From Chelonoidis abingdonii (lineage: Eukaryota > Chordata > Testudines > Testudinidae): 64,000 nucleotides of DNA. Location: NCBI RefSeq assembly GCF_003597395.2, contig NC_133773.1:62567390-62631389 (forward strand), in the 5' to 3' direction. A program made the translations under genes and the position numbers. Below the pieces are notes generated by a model. That model saw only the letters and a program-made list of their open reading frames with translations, was not told where the DNA came from and made no database searches. Positions 12,111 to 23,735 of the stretch are shown here, in pieces. Position 1 is the stretch's first letter, and each line of letters opens with the position of its first letter.

Positions 12111-13802
12111 TTTTCTGAGGTTTCCTTTTATACCTATCTGGAACATATTCCTCACTATACTTCTAAGATTAAGGAATCAATAAGGGTGGCTGTCAAGCTG
12201 GAATCAAAATAATGGTTCAGAGGAGCTCCAAAGGAACTATTTGACTATCTATCCAATAATTGCAGCATCAGAGCCAGAAGATGTTATGATGAATTTGAAA
12301 GGGAAAAAAAATTGAGTCAAAACTAATTTTTAAGGGCCAAGACCAAACGGGATTATTTGTTTATATAATGCAGCCATTCCACTTCAACATTCTTGGAGAA
12401 TTATTTCTGGAATGCAATAATTGGCATGCGGTATGTTACAGTTCCCATTCTTGGTTTGCCATAAAGCTTATGGTTCATGCTGTGTGAGTAGAGTTAGGCA
12501 GTTTCCTTTTATTATTTAGGAATTTCTACAGAGAATAAAGATTTTAAAAAGTAGATAACTATAACTACCATCAAGAACTAAATAAGATGATACTTATTTT
12601 TGAACAGAGCATCAATAGGTATTGCAGATGGGCTTAACGCTAGCAAAAATTAGACAAATTCTACTGAATGCTATGGGCTAGAATCTTATTTGCATTAAGG
12701 GACCTTAGTGTAAATGAGATTCAGGCTCTTTAGTTTTCCACGGCCAGATTATTGCTGGCCTTTGTGTTTAGTGTCTAGGACACGCAGGGAAGGCTCATAG
12801 AGCCACCTGCCCCTTGGATGCTCTGTGCAACAGACATTTGCAGTCCCTGAATTCAGGGGACCACAGCAACTACTCTCTCAATGTGCACCTGCAGGCACAA
12901 ATTGCTGCAAAGGGGTAGGATGTGAATGTGCCCATCTCACCACACTCAGTTTGGCTCTGGCCCATAGGGTTGTCAGTCAAACTGGGCTGCACCATCCTAC
13001 AGCTAGTAGAGAGGGTGCAGTATATTCACTCCCCCTGGGCCTGCATTGTTCAGAGAATGGTTGTGCCCCCTGGGTCACAATCCCTTGCAAGCTCCCCTGG
13101 GTTGATGAGGCTCTGCACACTACCTCATCAGAGCTGGGGCTAACTGCCACAATTTAACTTGTAATGGGTAATAAAGCCTCTTACATTATTTTGCAATGCA
13201 AGTGCAAGAGCTCAAGCTGACTAGCTTGCCTTCCAGGGAACCAACCACAAACCAGAGAAGCAAACCCACAGAAATGTTTTCTTTTCAGGGCTCACATTTC
13301 AGCAAGCTTTTGCTTATGTCAAGCTAGTGTAGCCAAATCCACTGACGTTTCAGCTATGCAGCCTAAAAAATGCAAGTGTATTAACACAACTCTGCTCACA
13401 GGTAGAGCAGCACTTCTAACCTTTGTCACCACTCCAATTTGAGCATATAAACCTCTCCTATGGCTAGCCTTCCTGCATATCTCTGGAAACTGCGCATATG
13501 TTACAAGACTGTCTTTTAGACTTCTAACACATGTAAGGAGAGCAAATGAATGCTCAATACAGTCTCAAAGAATATGGGAAAATACTTTACTAGTCTACTT
13601 CCCCCCAAAAAACCTAACCAGCTCTCGCTCTTGGAAAGGGTAATATTTTCTTTTGTCAATTACATTATATTAATTTTGTCTTTTACATTGAGAAAAGAAA
13701 GAACAGCAGTCATCGCATGTACTCTTTTAAAGGGAAAGAAAAATAGAAGGATCGCCTAGTGGTTAAGGAATCAGCATTCCATGCTCTTCCTGATTTCTTG
13801 TT
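12111..13802. other. Unassigned DNA
   Basis: No recognised repeat. An ORF at 12825-13157 (110 aa, plus) overlaps another in a second frame at 12922-13143. Neither has a domain, and there is no support for transcription. Confidence 0.4.
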
Positions 13803-13975
13803 TCAGTGGTAGCCATGTTAGTCTGTATCTGCAAAAAAAAACAAACCCCAAAACCCAAGGAGTCTTTGTGACTCCTTAGAGACTAACAAATCCTTAGAGC
13901 TCACAAAAGCTTATGCCCAAATAAATTTGTTAGTCTCTAAGGTGCCACAAGGAGTCCTCGGGTTTTGTTGCAGAT
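13803..13975. repeat. Penelope-like tail, inverted arrangement
   Basis: It begins 'agccatgttagtctgtatctgc' and contains 'CCTTAGAGACTAACAAAT' on the plus strand, then the same sequence reversed, 'ATTTGTTAGTCTCTAAGG', after 'caaaagcttatgcccaaataa'. The two arms are therefore one tail in opposite orientations. These motifs are widespread in sauropsid genomes, and I associate them with Penelope-like retroelement ends that carry hammerhead ribozyme remnants. The full ribozyme core is not visible here. Confidence 0.6.
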
Positions 13976-14099
13976 TTCTTGTGTCAACTTGGGCAGGTTA
14001 CTTGGGGGGGAATTTTCAAAGGCATAAATGGCAGTTAAGCAAAAGTCAATGGGCATTAGATTTGTGTCTGTCATCTGTGCCTTTGAAAGTCTCCCTGTT

Positions 14100-14215
14100 A
14101 AGGTTGCTGTGCCTCAGTTTCTCACAATAAAGAGTACTTCCTGCCCTCATATGGTGGTTGAGGATAAATACACCACTGATTTTTGAGGCACTCAGAGCAT
14201 TGATATACCTAGATA
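14100..14215 (+). repeat. SINE fragment, MIR/CORE-like
   Basis: 'TGTGCCTCAGTTTCTCACAA' then 'gttgaggataaatacacc' and 'gaggcactcagagcattgat' keep the order of the 3' half of a sauropsid MIR-like SINE. The tRNA-like head is not recognisable. Confidence 0.45.
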
Positions 14216-15319
14216 GAGTCATAAGGTTACAAGCAGCAGGAAGCCAAATCCTGTAGTCCTTACTCTGTTCTCACGCAACTCATTGAAATGTGAGTAAGGG
14301 CTGAGTAGAAACTGACTAAAGACAGACACTTGAGCATATTTAATTAATCAACATTTGATATGCTAGCAGAGTGCAGCAGAACTATTGCAGGAGAAAGCTA
14401 ACCAGTTAGATCTTTATGTAACCATTGTGTTTTAAGGTGTCCTTCCATGGGGAGAGAGAGTGTCTTCTATGTGGCATCTGTTAGTGCTGCTGTTGGAAAA
14501 GGTAACATTTAAGAAAGTTAGAAACTGCATCAAGGCTTTAATTTAAATAATTACTTTCACATGAATCAACAAGTGCTTGAAAGTTGATACTGCCTGTGGT
14601 GGAGCTATATGCAAGCTGAGACTAATGAGGGCTATATGACAAGGTACTTAGAGCATGATAATAGGTGAAGAAGCAGGAAAATGAGAGAGATTTAGCATAC
14701 TGATCAAGTTATTTCTGTCTGGCTGCGTCAACACTGAGTGTCTGGTGCCAGAATAAGATGTGTGACGTTTGTCAGTTTAACTACTGTCCATGGCCCTAGT
14801 AATTTGTATTCTTCCATATGGAGTTCTGCAGTCAATCTCCTTCCTCTGCTCCAACACATAAGGAATCCTTTAAAAATTGGCTTTTCTAATAACTTAGGAG
14901 GAAAAACAATGTTTCTAGCCCTTAAAGGTGTATTTAAAAAAAAAAACCAAAAAAACCCCAAAAAACTAATGAGCAACAAATGCTAGTAATCCTTGTGTTG
15001 CTTGTATCTCCAACCATACACTGAATGCAGAAAATATGAACTAATCATTGCCACTTATTCAATGTGAATTTTTTTTATTCCTGATATTGAAATAAGTAAA
15101 TGAAATCAGCTGTCATGGTCATGAGATAATTCATCAAGAAACCTGCGTGTTTGATCCCTTACCCCACTGATAATGCTAGTTCAATTATAATTTTATTTTA
15201 AGTGATGTCAGAAGCCCATTGAAGTCAATGGAAAGGTCCTTGGTGACTTTGGATTAGGCCCATCGTGCTTATAAAATCTACTGAAATGACAACCCTGAGG
15301 ACCGAACATCTCTTTCTAC
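14216..15319. other. Spacer with old palindromic repeat pieces
   Basis: Near 14250-14345, 'aaatcctgtagtccttactc' and a later reversed arm suggest an old palindromic repeat. At 15216-15231 CCATTGAAGTCAATGG is followed by 'gactttggattaggccc', again typical of that repeat class. The A-rich run near 14938-14965 is simple sequence. The ORFs at 14728-14986 overlap on opposite strands and are not supported. Confidence 0.4.
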
Positions 15320-15686
15320 TCAGACCACGTCTGCACTACGGGATAATATCGAATTAGCTAAAATCGGTTTCTTAAAACTGATATTATAAAGTCGAGTGTG
15401 CGCGTCCACACTAGGCACGTTTAATTCGATGGTGTGCATCCATGGTCCAAGGCTAGCGTTGATTTCTGGAGCGGTGCACTGTGGGTAGCCGTTCCGTAGC
15501 TATCCCATAGTTCCCTCAGTCTCCCCCGCCCCTTGGAATTCTGGGTTGAGAGCCCAGTGCCTGATGGGGCAGAAATCATTGTCGCGGGTGGTTCTGGGTA
15601 CAGCCTCACCCCTCATTTGTGAAAAGAGCAGACAACCGTTTCGCACCTTTTCCCTCGGTAACTGAGCAAACCATAGCACAGCAAGC

Positions 15687-16919
15687 ATGGACCCTGCTGA
15701 GATCAGTAACGCTATCGCGAACGTTGTCAACACCTTACGCACTCTTGTGCTGTCTATGCTGACCATGAACTGCAAATTCAGCAAGGGGGAGAGAAGGGAG
15801 GAGGAGGCCTACGGCAGCGCAGCGACGAGAGCGATGAGGACATGGAGACTGAATTCCCTAACCGCGGCCCCTGCATTTGGAGCTACTGCTGGTAATGGGG
15901 CAGCTTCTACCCATTGAACACACCGATTGTGGCACGGGAACAAGCACAGACTGGTGGGACCGCATAGTTTTGCAGGTGTGGGACGATTCGCAGTGGCTGC
16001 AAAATTCGCATGCGTAAAGCACTTTCTTTGAACTTTTGACTTGCTTTCCCCTGCCCTGAAACGCCATAATACTAAGATGAGAGCAGCCCTCACAGTGGAG
16101 AAGCGAGTGCAATAGCCCTCTGGAGCTTGCAACGCAGACAGCTACCGGTCAGTCAGGAATCAATTTGGAGTGGGCAAATCTACTGTGGGGGCTGCTGTGA
16201 TGCAAGTAGCCAAAGCATCGTTAAGTGCTGCTACGAAAGGTGTGACTCTTGGAAACGTGCAGGTCATAGTGGATGGCTTTGCTGCAATGGGATTCCCTAA
16301 CTGTGGGGGCCATAGATGGAACCCATATCCCTATCTTGGCCCAGAGCGCCAGCACCCAGTACGTAAACCGCAAGGGACTTTTCCATGGTGCTGCAAGCAC
16401 TGGTGGATCACAAGGACGTTTCACAAATCACTTGGAGCCAGAAGGGTTCATGACGCTCACCTTTCAGAAGCACTACTCTGTTTAAATGGCTGCTGCAAGG
16501 GAATTACTCCAGACCGAAAAAAACCGTTGGGATGTTGAAATGCCTGTCATTATCCTGGGTGGACCAGCCTATCTATGCCATGGCTCATAAGCATACACAG
16601 GCAGCCTGGACAGTGGTCAGGAGCTGTTCAACTACAGGTGAGCAAGTGCAGGATGGTAGAATGTGCATTTCCCTTTAAAAGGCGCTGCGAACATTCTGAC
16701 TCACTCAAGACCTCAGCCAACCAATGTTTCCCGTTTGTAGCTGGCTTGCTGTTGTGCTATCACAATCTCTGTGAAAGAAGGGGGAACCTGTTATGGCGGG
16801 ATGGCGAGGCTAGCAAAATTCATCCTGGCCGCGGAGTATTGAGCAGCCAAGACCAGCATAGAAAAGAGCAACACTCAACAGGAGGCGTGCGCATTCAGAG
16901 AAGCCTTGAAAACGATTAG
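15687..16919 (+). pseudogene. Harbinger transposase relic, copy 1
   Basis: The start ATGGACCCTGCTGAG corresponds to the start in copy 2. The coding region is broken by several frameshifts. Pieces visible in order are the acidic/basic N-terminal part (15687-15917), GKSTVGAAVMQVAK of the helix-turn-helix region (from 16170), VQVIVDGFAAMGFPNCGG, GAIDGTHIPIL in another frame (first catalytic Asp), and VECAF (third catalytic Glu, near 16650). The block that in copy 2 reads LGDPAYP reads LGGPAY here, so the second catalytic Asp is replaced by Gly. The family cuts and pastes the element by a DDE nuclease (DDE_Tnp_4, HARBI1-related). This copy cannot encode an active enzyme. Confidence 0.88.
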
Positions 16920-17274
16920 CACGGGCAGGCGTAGGTGTTTGTGACTGCAGCATGTATGTTCCGATGAAACCCCTCCCCCTTGATGACTCATTCCCTTAAG
17001 CAACCCACCCTTCCCCTTACTTACAGCTTGCTGAAGGAAATAAAGTCAGTATCGTTTAATAAAAATCATGACTTTATAAAAGTCATTCAGTATTGTTTAA
17101 TGGTGAAATCATGTTCTTTCTTAAAAATATCCTGTAAGCAACCCAACACATACTTCCCTTTGGAGTATTCTTTATAAAGTATATTATAAAAAGGCAGAGA
17201 ATTATTCAAGTATCCCTGCCTGCTGTGCCTTTGGAGAGATAGGAGGAAGGAAAAGGCATTAAGCTCATTTCAAC

Positions 17275-19165
17275 GTAATGACAGCTTTCTGCTTGGACTT
17301 CCAGGGGTGGAGTTGGGCGGGCAGAAAAGCCTTCCCCAGCTTCTTACACGTTGGGTGAAAGAGATATGGAATGGGAGCTTTGAGGTGTAAACCTGGGCTG
17401 CAGCGGCACTCTGTTAAGGCCCACTGCTCTTCCGTGAAGATCCACCATGCGTTGAGGATATCAGTTGAGCACGCAGCAGCTGCGCTAAAGCATCCCCCAC
17501 CCTGTCTTCCTGCCTACACCCTCTCATCTCGAGTGTCTCTCCTATCCTCCCGTTCACTGGCATCTCCTGTACTTTGCGAGCACGTCTTCCACTCATTCTG
17601 ATGAGCTCTGTCATTGCGTGCTTCTTCCAATTTCTAAGGAACATTTCATCTCGTGTTCTCTTCCCCTCCGCCTTATCTGAGCAGCTTCGGGATGGCGTAG
17701 GCGAGGCCGACAACGTGCAGCTGCATGGAGCGAAAACAGGAGAGAAGTATGCTAAAAGATACATTTACAGAAACAATGCTTGTACTCTTTCCAGGAATAA
17801 CACTATCCACCTTTAATGCCACATGTGATTTTCACTACAAGGTCGCATTTTGCATCGTTTAAATGAGTGCCGTGGCTCGGGGTTTGCAGATACTCACAGA
17901 GCAGGTCCAGGCATCAAATTAAGCCTTCCATGCCGGCCATGTAAGCTTTGTTTGACTTCTCCAGCGTTCATATACACATGATTTTGATGCCTTGTTCCTG
18001 TTAAGAAGGGAACCAGCAACCCCAAACCCCTCTTTCCCCCTCCCCCACCGCATGCTCTACATGTTAAAGATCACTGGTAATGCTCTGCTGTACCTGGCAA
18101 GATTCTGCTCGCAAACAGTGCTGAGAAACTCACGCTATCATGCCTCCCCTCCCCCCGCTTGCTACGAGCAAGAAGGAATAAGTGGCTGCCCTAGTAGAAA
18201 TCACCATGGTCTGCCCCTAATTTAAAATCCTGAATTTCACCAGTACAAATGAATGATATACTGCTCCTGAGAAACCACCGCAAAGATGCAGAACGTATGT
18301 TCTGGAATGCCAGCAACGTCACCTGGCCATCGCGGGCTGTGCTTTGTGAGCTATGATTCGAATTATTGCTATTTGCATTGGCGTGGAAAAGTGTTCATAC
18401 AATGGGGGACCAAATAGGGCTGCCTTGCCCGAAACTTCTTGCAAAGCTTTTGAGTACCTCCAAGAGCGATTCATAGAGATTATTTGGAGGATGTTCACTC
18501 CATCCCCAGACACGTTACGATCTTTTCCGTGTAACTGTACTGGCTGCGAATGCATCCCAGCCGCTGATGGCAATTCATCATTAAAAAAATGCTTGTTTTA
18601 AAGCCATGTTTTGATATTTACAAGTACCTACCAGAGGTCGCCCATGGCTCACCTGTCTGGCTTGTGGCTTGGAGGCTGGGACGGTAATTCTGGGTTCACA
18701 AAAAGCTCCTGGCTGTTGGGGCTAACGGAGTGCTGTGTGCCTCAGCGCTCTTCTCCGTCCTCTTCTCCTCATCTTCTCCCCCGCAGAATCCCAGTCCACA
18801 GTTGATATTACAACCCCGACTCGTGATCCACGCCAAGGGGGTGGGATGGTTGCACCCTAAAATTGCTGCAGCTCAGCATAGTAAAGAAACTGGCATGTTT
18901 TTGGCCTGACCCCAGCCTTCCGTTTCTTCTCTGGTTTCTGGTATGCCTGTCTGAGCCTTAACATTTACTCTGCACATCACTGAGTCCGCTGCTGTGGCTT
19001 TTCCTGTCACTAGACTTTGAAAATTCTTTCAAATATGTTTTTCATTTCGTCTTTTCGAATGGATTCTGTTATCACTGAATCCTCCTCCCCATATTACGAT
19101 TCAGATTCCAGATACTCTGTGTGTGTCCAGGCTGGTGCTCTTTTCGATTCTCAGGAGACTTGCAT
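17275..19165 (-). pseudogene. Myb/SANT-like Harbinger gene relic, copy 1
   Basis: On the minus strand the ATG near 19165 corresponds to the copy 2 start, and the Myb-like region follows in broken frames down to about 18850. The second-exon piece (ORF 17414-17764) keeps EGKRTRDEMF, equal to EEKRTRDEMF in copy 2, and the acceptor 'cgctccatgcag' lies at the same place as in copy 2. A donor-like GTAGGT occurs near 18635. In Harbinger elements the Myb-like protein binds the transposon ends and helps bring the transposase to the nucleus and DNA. The frame is degenerate throughout. Confidence 0.75.
18249..18534 (+). pseudogene. Third Harbinger ORF relic, copy 1
   Basis: This is the counterpart of the intact ORF at 28904-29194 in copy 2. 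Both begin ATG-AAY-GAT (MND), have 18 codons to the shared AERMF, then 16 codons to LCE. After one lost base there are again 21 codons to GGP, followed by AALP and a C-terminal IPRHV (in shifted frame), ending in TAA at 18532-18534. Differences at shared residues are mainly third-position: GAA/GAG, CGT/CGA, TTC/TTT, GGG/GGA, CCA/CCG, GCT/GCA and GCC/GCA. Two single-base deletions break it. Function unknown. Confidence 0.65.
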
Positions 19166-19447
19166 TGTTACCGTTGCTGATGATCTGCGTGGACTTGTGT
19201 GATCGAGCTCCATGCTGCGCAAAACAGGAAATTGATTCAAAAGTTCGCGGGGCTTTTCCTGTTTACCTCTGGCCAGGTGCCTCAGAGTTCTGATTGCCCT
19301 GTCCGAGCAGTCATGGTGCACTGTGGGATACCTCCCGGAGGCCAATAACGTTGATTTCCGTCCACACTAACACTATTCCGAAGTAGCAATATCGATTTTA
19401 GCACTACTCCTCTCGTCGGGGAGGAGTACAGAAATCGATTTAAAGAA

Positions 19448-19526
19448 CCCTTTATATCGATATAAAGGGCGTTGTAGTGTGGACGGGTACGGGGTTAAAT
19501 CGATTTAACTCTCTTTAAATCGATTT
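19448..19526. repeat. Subterminal palindromes, Harbinger copy 1
   Basis: Three palindromes lie near the right end: a perfect 22-bp one at 19448-19469 with core TATATCGATATA, then AAATCGATTT at 19497-19506 and again at 19517-19526. The last two are 20 bp apart, and the last ends 23 bp from the terminus. The same spacing occurs in copy 2 with a changed core. Such sites may bind the Myb-like protein (inference). Confidence 0.85.
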
Positions 19527-19552
19527 AAACGCGTAGTGTAGACCAGGCCTCA

Positions 19553-19903
19553 GAGTTGTGATATGGGCCGTACAAGTTCTTGCACATAATCCCAGAGGCT
19601 TGGAGTGAATTCAGGGGTCATGCATGCATCCAATCAAAGGAGAGTATATAAAAGGTGGACTATACATTGGACCTGCTGTAGAACCCATAGCCATACCTTT
19701 TGACTTCCCAATACTGAAATGTTGAGAAATATTAATGGACTGTTTCCATATGTGCGTAAGCTGATGATCACATTCAAAATCACATTTCAAACTACAAGGA
19801 ATTATGACAATACTTGAAATAGGTAAAGCAAAACATTTGGAGCAACTTCTTTTTATCCTCATTTCCAGAATGGTTTTCCATTGTAACAATTTCAGATGTC
19901 ACT
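19553..19903. other. Spacer, nothing recognised
   Basis: No gene or repeat family seen. A minus ORF at 19611-19889 (92 aa) has no familiar motif. Confidence 0.4.
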
Positions 19904-19911
19904 GTCTAAAC

Positions 19912-20658
19912 CAGGGCTGGGCAAACTTTTTTTGGCCTGAGGGCCACATCGAGTTTTGTAAATTGTATGGAGGACTGGTTAGGGGAGGGGGTCGTGGCCC
20001 ATCCCTCACCTCCTATCTAGCCCTCCCCGGGACTCCTGCCTCATCCGACCCTTCAGGTCCCCTGACTGCCTGTGGACCTCCACTGCCCCATCCAACCCCT
20101 CCTATCATTCCTGATAGCCTCCCTGGGACCCCTGCCCCATCCCTTTTCCTGTCCCCTGACTGCTCCCTGCTGCCCCATCCAACCCCTCGTTCTTCCTGAC
20201 TGCCCCCCTGGGACCCTTGCCCCCATTCAACCCCCTGTCTCCCCCGACCACACTGACCCCTATTCACACATGTGCCCCCTGAGCACCACTCCAAACTCCC
20301 CTGCCCTCTATCCAACCCCTCCTGTTCCATGCTCCGTTACTGCGCTGCCTGGAGCACTGGTGGCTGGTGGTGCTACCATCACACTGTCCAGCTGGAACCA
20401 GGCCACGCCACTGCTGCTGCCAGCACGGAGCACAGAAACTGGGTCAGGCAGGTCTCTGCTGCTGTGCTGCCCCAGGAGCTCACAGCCCTGCCACCCAGAA
20501 CATTGCACCAGCGGTTGAGCGAGCGAGCTGAGGCTGTGGGGGAAGGAGAACAGCGGGGGAAGGACTGGGGCTATCCTCCCGAGGCAAGAGCTTAGGGGCC
20601 GGGCAGGACTGTCCTGCAGGCTGGATGTGGCCCACGGGCTGTAGTTTGCCCACCTCTG
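19912..20658. mobile_element. hAT-type non-autonomous element (747 bp)
   Basis: It begins CAGGGCTGGGCAAACTTTTT and ends GTAGTTTGCCCACCTCTG, giving inverted ends. GTCTAAAC is present on both sides (19904-19911 and 20659-20666), a perfect 8-bp target duplication as made by hAT transposases. The middle holds C-rich imperfect tandem units ('ctgactgc...ccatccaacccct') that create long proline-rich ORFs with no sign of being genes. No transposase is encoded. Confidence 0.92.
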
Positions 20659-20989
20659 GTCTAAACTCAAGACTGCTTACAGAGTTATAGATGGCTGTAT
20701 AAAAAGAGCACATGTGAAGGAAAGGGGTGCCAAGAAGATCACCAAAATCTCAGTGAGAAGGGTTGGCATGTAAATGTTAATGACTCCACAAGGCACCATG
20801 AAGAAAGGAGATGTTTGTCCAGGAATCCAAAACTGTAGATGAGGTTGCTGAGAGCAAGATTTCCAGGAGAGAGAAGGGGGAGAAGTACAGTAAATAAAGA
20901 TATGCAATGCAATACTGAGAAGTTTGAGCCTTCAAACAGTTCAGTAAGGAAATTCCAATTTACAAGTCATTACATTAAGGCTAAATAAT

Positions 20990-21400
20990 GAGGAATCCTT
21001 GTCGCACCCAGGACCGGCGCCAGGGTTTCTGGCGCCCTAGGCACTGGGCTATTTTGCTGCCTCGCGCGCGGGTCTCGCGGCTCCGGTGGAGCTGCCACAG
21101 GGATGCTTGCGGCAGCTCCACCGGAGCCGCGGGACCAACGGACCGTCCGCAGAAATGCCTGCGGCACGTCCACCGGAGCCACGAGACCAGTAGACCCTCC
21201 ACAGGTACGACTGTGGCAGCTCCACTGGAGCCACCTGCCGCCCCCCGGCAAAATGCCGCCCCCCCCCATAATGCTGGCACCCTAGGCGACTGCCTAAGTC
21301 GCCTAAATGAAAGCGCCGGCCCTAGTCGCACCTTAGAGACTAACAAATTTCTCCTCGTTGTTTTTGCTGATTCAGACTAACACGGCTGCCACTCTGAAAC
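20990..21400. repeat. Penelope-like tail carrying a hAT insertion
   Basis: The left piece 'gaggaatccttgtcgcacc' joins across 21009-21324 to 'ttagagactaacaaatttct' and continues to 'cagactaacacggctgcc' and 'actctgaaac'. These are the same motifs as at 13803-13975. The hAT duplication GTCGCACC belongs to this host repeat. Confidence 0.65.
21009..21324. mobile_element. hAT-type MITE (316 bp) nested in Penelope tail
   Basis: The left end CAGGACCGGCGC and the inverted right end TAGGGCCGGCGC match at 10 of 12 positions. A perfect 8-bp duplication, GTCGCACC, lies at 21001-21008 and 21325-21332. The interior is GC-rich, with repeated 'gcagctccaccggagcc' in alternating orientation. No transposase. 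The proline/arginine-rich ORFs on both strands come from base composition. Confidence 0.92.
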
Positions 21401-23599
21401 CTGTCTACATTAAGGATAATAAGTGCAAGGGTAAAAATCTAACCAAGAGGATCTTGAACAAATGAAAGAATTGTACATAACACTGTGTAATGCTGTTAAA
21501 CATATAGAATGTTGTTTTAACAAGGATAGGGTCAAAAGGTCAAGTCTGTGGGTCAGGTTTGGCTAACTTGCACTTGGGAGGCGTGTACCTCAGCTATTGA
21601 GATGAACTTGTAATAGGCTGTGTGAGTAGTTCACAGCTAGCTACAATCATAGCTGGAATGATTTTGGAGTCTTTCCTCTACAAGAAGCGACCAAATGGAC
21701 ATGCTTGTTCATTCACAATAATCCTTAATGCCTACAGTGTTGAAGTTCCATAAGGATATTTTTGCTGGGTTAACTATGGTATCTCCATTACATTTGGTAG
21801 CGGTACTTCTTTCTGGAACAAAAATCCATATATTATTGCTTATACTTTCAGTATATCTAAACTAGTCACTTTTCTACACTCGCTTCAGTTCAAATTCTTT
21901 GGTAGTAGCCAGTGCAATAATAATTATGAATCAGACATTTGGTTTTAAGACCTACAGACCTCTTTCATAAAGAATCAGTTTTCTCAACCATTTGCAATGT
22001 TCATCCATCTATCATATTTAAAAGGTAGCTAGACCATCTACCAGGGACTTTCCAGGCACAAATACTGTATTATGTCTGTGGATTGTACCTCATTAGGCAC
22101 TAAGTAGTGTTTAACAAGTCACTGGCACATAATCCAAGTCTTTGCTATTTACCGGGGGGGTTGAGTGGTTTGTGGTCAGTCAAAAGTTTAAACAATTCGA
22201 TGGAAGAACTATTTTGTAAATTTTTCACATGCCTCTATTACAGTGAGAGGCTCCTTAGTCTGAGCAGAATGATTCATAGTATCAGTGTCATGGAGCAGTA
22301 TGCAACTGTCTGACCACCATGTCCATGCGATTGTACTTTGCTAACCCATGGCTACTTAGAATCCACTGTTACAACAGTTGGCTGATAGACATAGTAGAAG
22401 GTAAGTACATCACAGACTGTAGGAGTTTCACTTCACTGAATACTTGTTCTTGTATTGTGCTCAAATACCAGGTGCTTTCACTTTCTAGGAGTTCATTCCA
22501 AGGATGTATTGTTGTAAATCATAACCTAGGATTCATTTCATTTTAAAAATGGCTTCAGGAGCTTGCATGAACTTATTATTTCCTTAATGGATTTCACGTT
22601 CATTGAATCTCTGGTTTTATGCCTAGCTTGCTTGTACTATGCCCCAAGAAGCCTACTTATTTCTGACACAGAGGCCATTTATATTTATTGAGCTTTAGAC
22701 CTGAAGACTTGGTTGTTTTCATAAATCTAGACAACCTTCTACTATGCTGTTTTTTTTTTTAATGGGAATATACCAGGACAGTGTCCACACAAACCACTAC
22801 CCCTTTCCAGGTGCTGCGGTAGTTCTATCATTTCCTTTGGAAGACATTAGGTGCAGTAGCAATGCCAAAAGGAAGTCTGCAGAAATATTACCATCCAAAA
22901 GGCATACTGAAAATAATTAACCTGGCGCCATTTGGGTGTAAAGCAATCTGCCAGAAACCACTTGCGGAATCTAAAAGGGAAAATACTTGGGCATTAATCT
23001 TGGAAAGATGTCATCCAATGTGGGTAGGACATATTTTTGTTCAAAGTGCTCTGTTGAGCTGATTCAGGTCAACGTGTGTGCTGACTATTCCATTTTTTAT
23101 GTCTATAAACACTGGTACACACAGAAGAGATTTCAGAGCCGCTAAATGGTAACACCACATCTAGCCATTTAAGCGAACTCCTCTTTTACTGTAGGAAGCG
23201 TTAAATTGAAATTGCTGTGACTGTCTAGTTGCTATAAGCAGTTACTCCATCACTTAGTTTAGGGAATCATCTGCATAGTCTTATTTCCTCAAATTCTATG
23301 GTGTTCTATTTCTTCCAGCCAGTACCATTGCCATTGCCACAGCTACATTCTAGCTTATCAAGATACTACTTTTGGACCACTGGAGGCATATGACCTATAT
23401 TTCCTGTAACATTATAGTTTTGCAGCTTTTGGCCCACCCACAGATATTTACATTCACTAATCACTCCAATATGCCCCAAACACTTCCTATTCATTTTTCT
23501 CACACATAACTAACTCAAACTACAGAATCTCTCTCCTTTGTGCCTTCCTACCCCTGAATGCCATGCCTTTGCCTCCCTGTAAGCCTTTCTGCTGCTTCT
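21401..23599. other. Long stretch without recognised feature
   Basis: No gene. ORFs at 22107-22313, 22319-22546 and 22862-23062 show no domain. A T-run lies near 22750. I see no repeat family I can name. Confidence 0.4.
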
Positions 23600-23607
23600 C
23601 CCTCTGC

Positions 23608-23727
23608 TAGGGTTGCCAGCCCCTGAGGACTGCCCTGAAGTTTCCAGGAATTAAAGAATAATCTGTAATGATTACATCATAAAATGAAACCTTCAGGAAT
23701 ACGTCCAACCCAAAACTGACAACCCTA
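23608..23727. mobile_element. Small hAT-like MITE (120 bp)
   Basis: It starts TAGGGTTGCCAG and ends CTGACAACCCTA, inverted repeats with one mismatch. CCCTCTGC flanks it perfectly on both sides (23600-23607 and 23728-23735), the 8-bp duplication of hAT-type insertion. It has no coding content. Confidence 0.93.
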
Positions 23728-23735
23728 CCCTCTGC

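Larger units (their letters stand above)
15323..19549 (+). mobile_element. PIF/Harbinger transposon, copy 1 (4.2 kb)
   Basis: The terminal inverted repeats pair GACCACGTCTGCACTACG (15323-15340) with the reverse complement of the right end, GGCCTGGTCTACACTACG. TCA flanks both ends (15320-15322 and 19550-19552), matching the 3-bp target duplication of PIF/Harbinger. Inside are a plus-strand DDE transposase relic, a minus-strand Myb/SANT-like gene relic with an intron, and a plus-strand ORF relic inside that intron. Layout and length nearly equal copy 2 at 25995-30224, but the sequences are clearly different subfamilies. All reading frames are broken. Confidence 0.93.

Noticed and set aside
20013..20713. 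Long proline-rich ORFs on both strands
   Set aside because: They lie inside a hAT element with C-rich tandem units, overlap in several frames on both strands, and have no domain.
20970..21380. Arg/Pro-rich ORFs up to 130 aa
   Set aside because: They are products of the GC-rich hAT MITE and run across its edges and target duplications.
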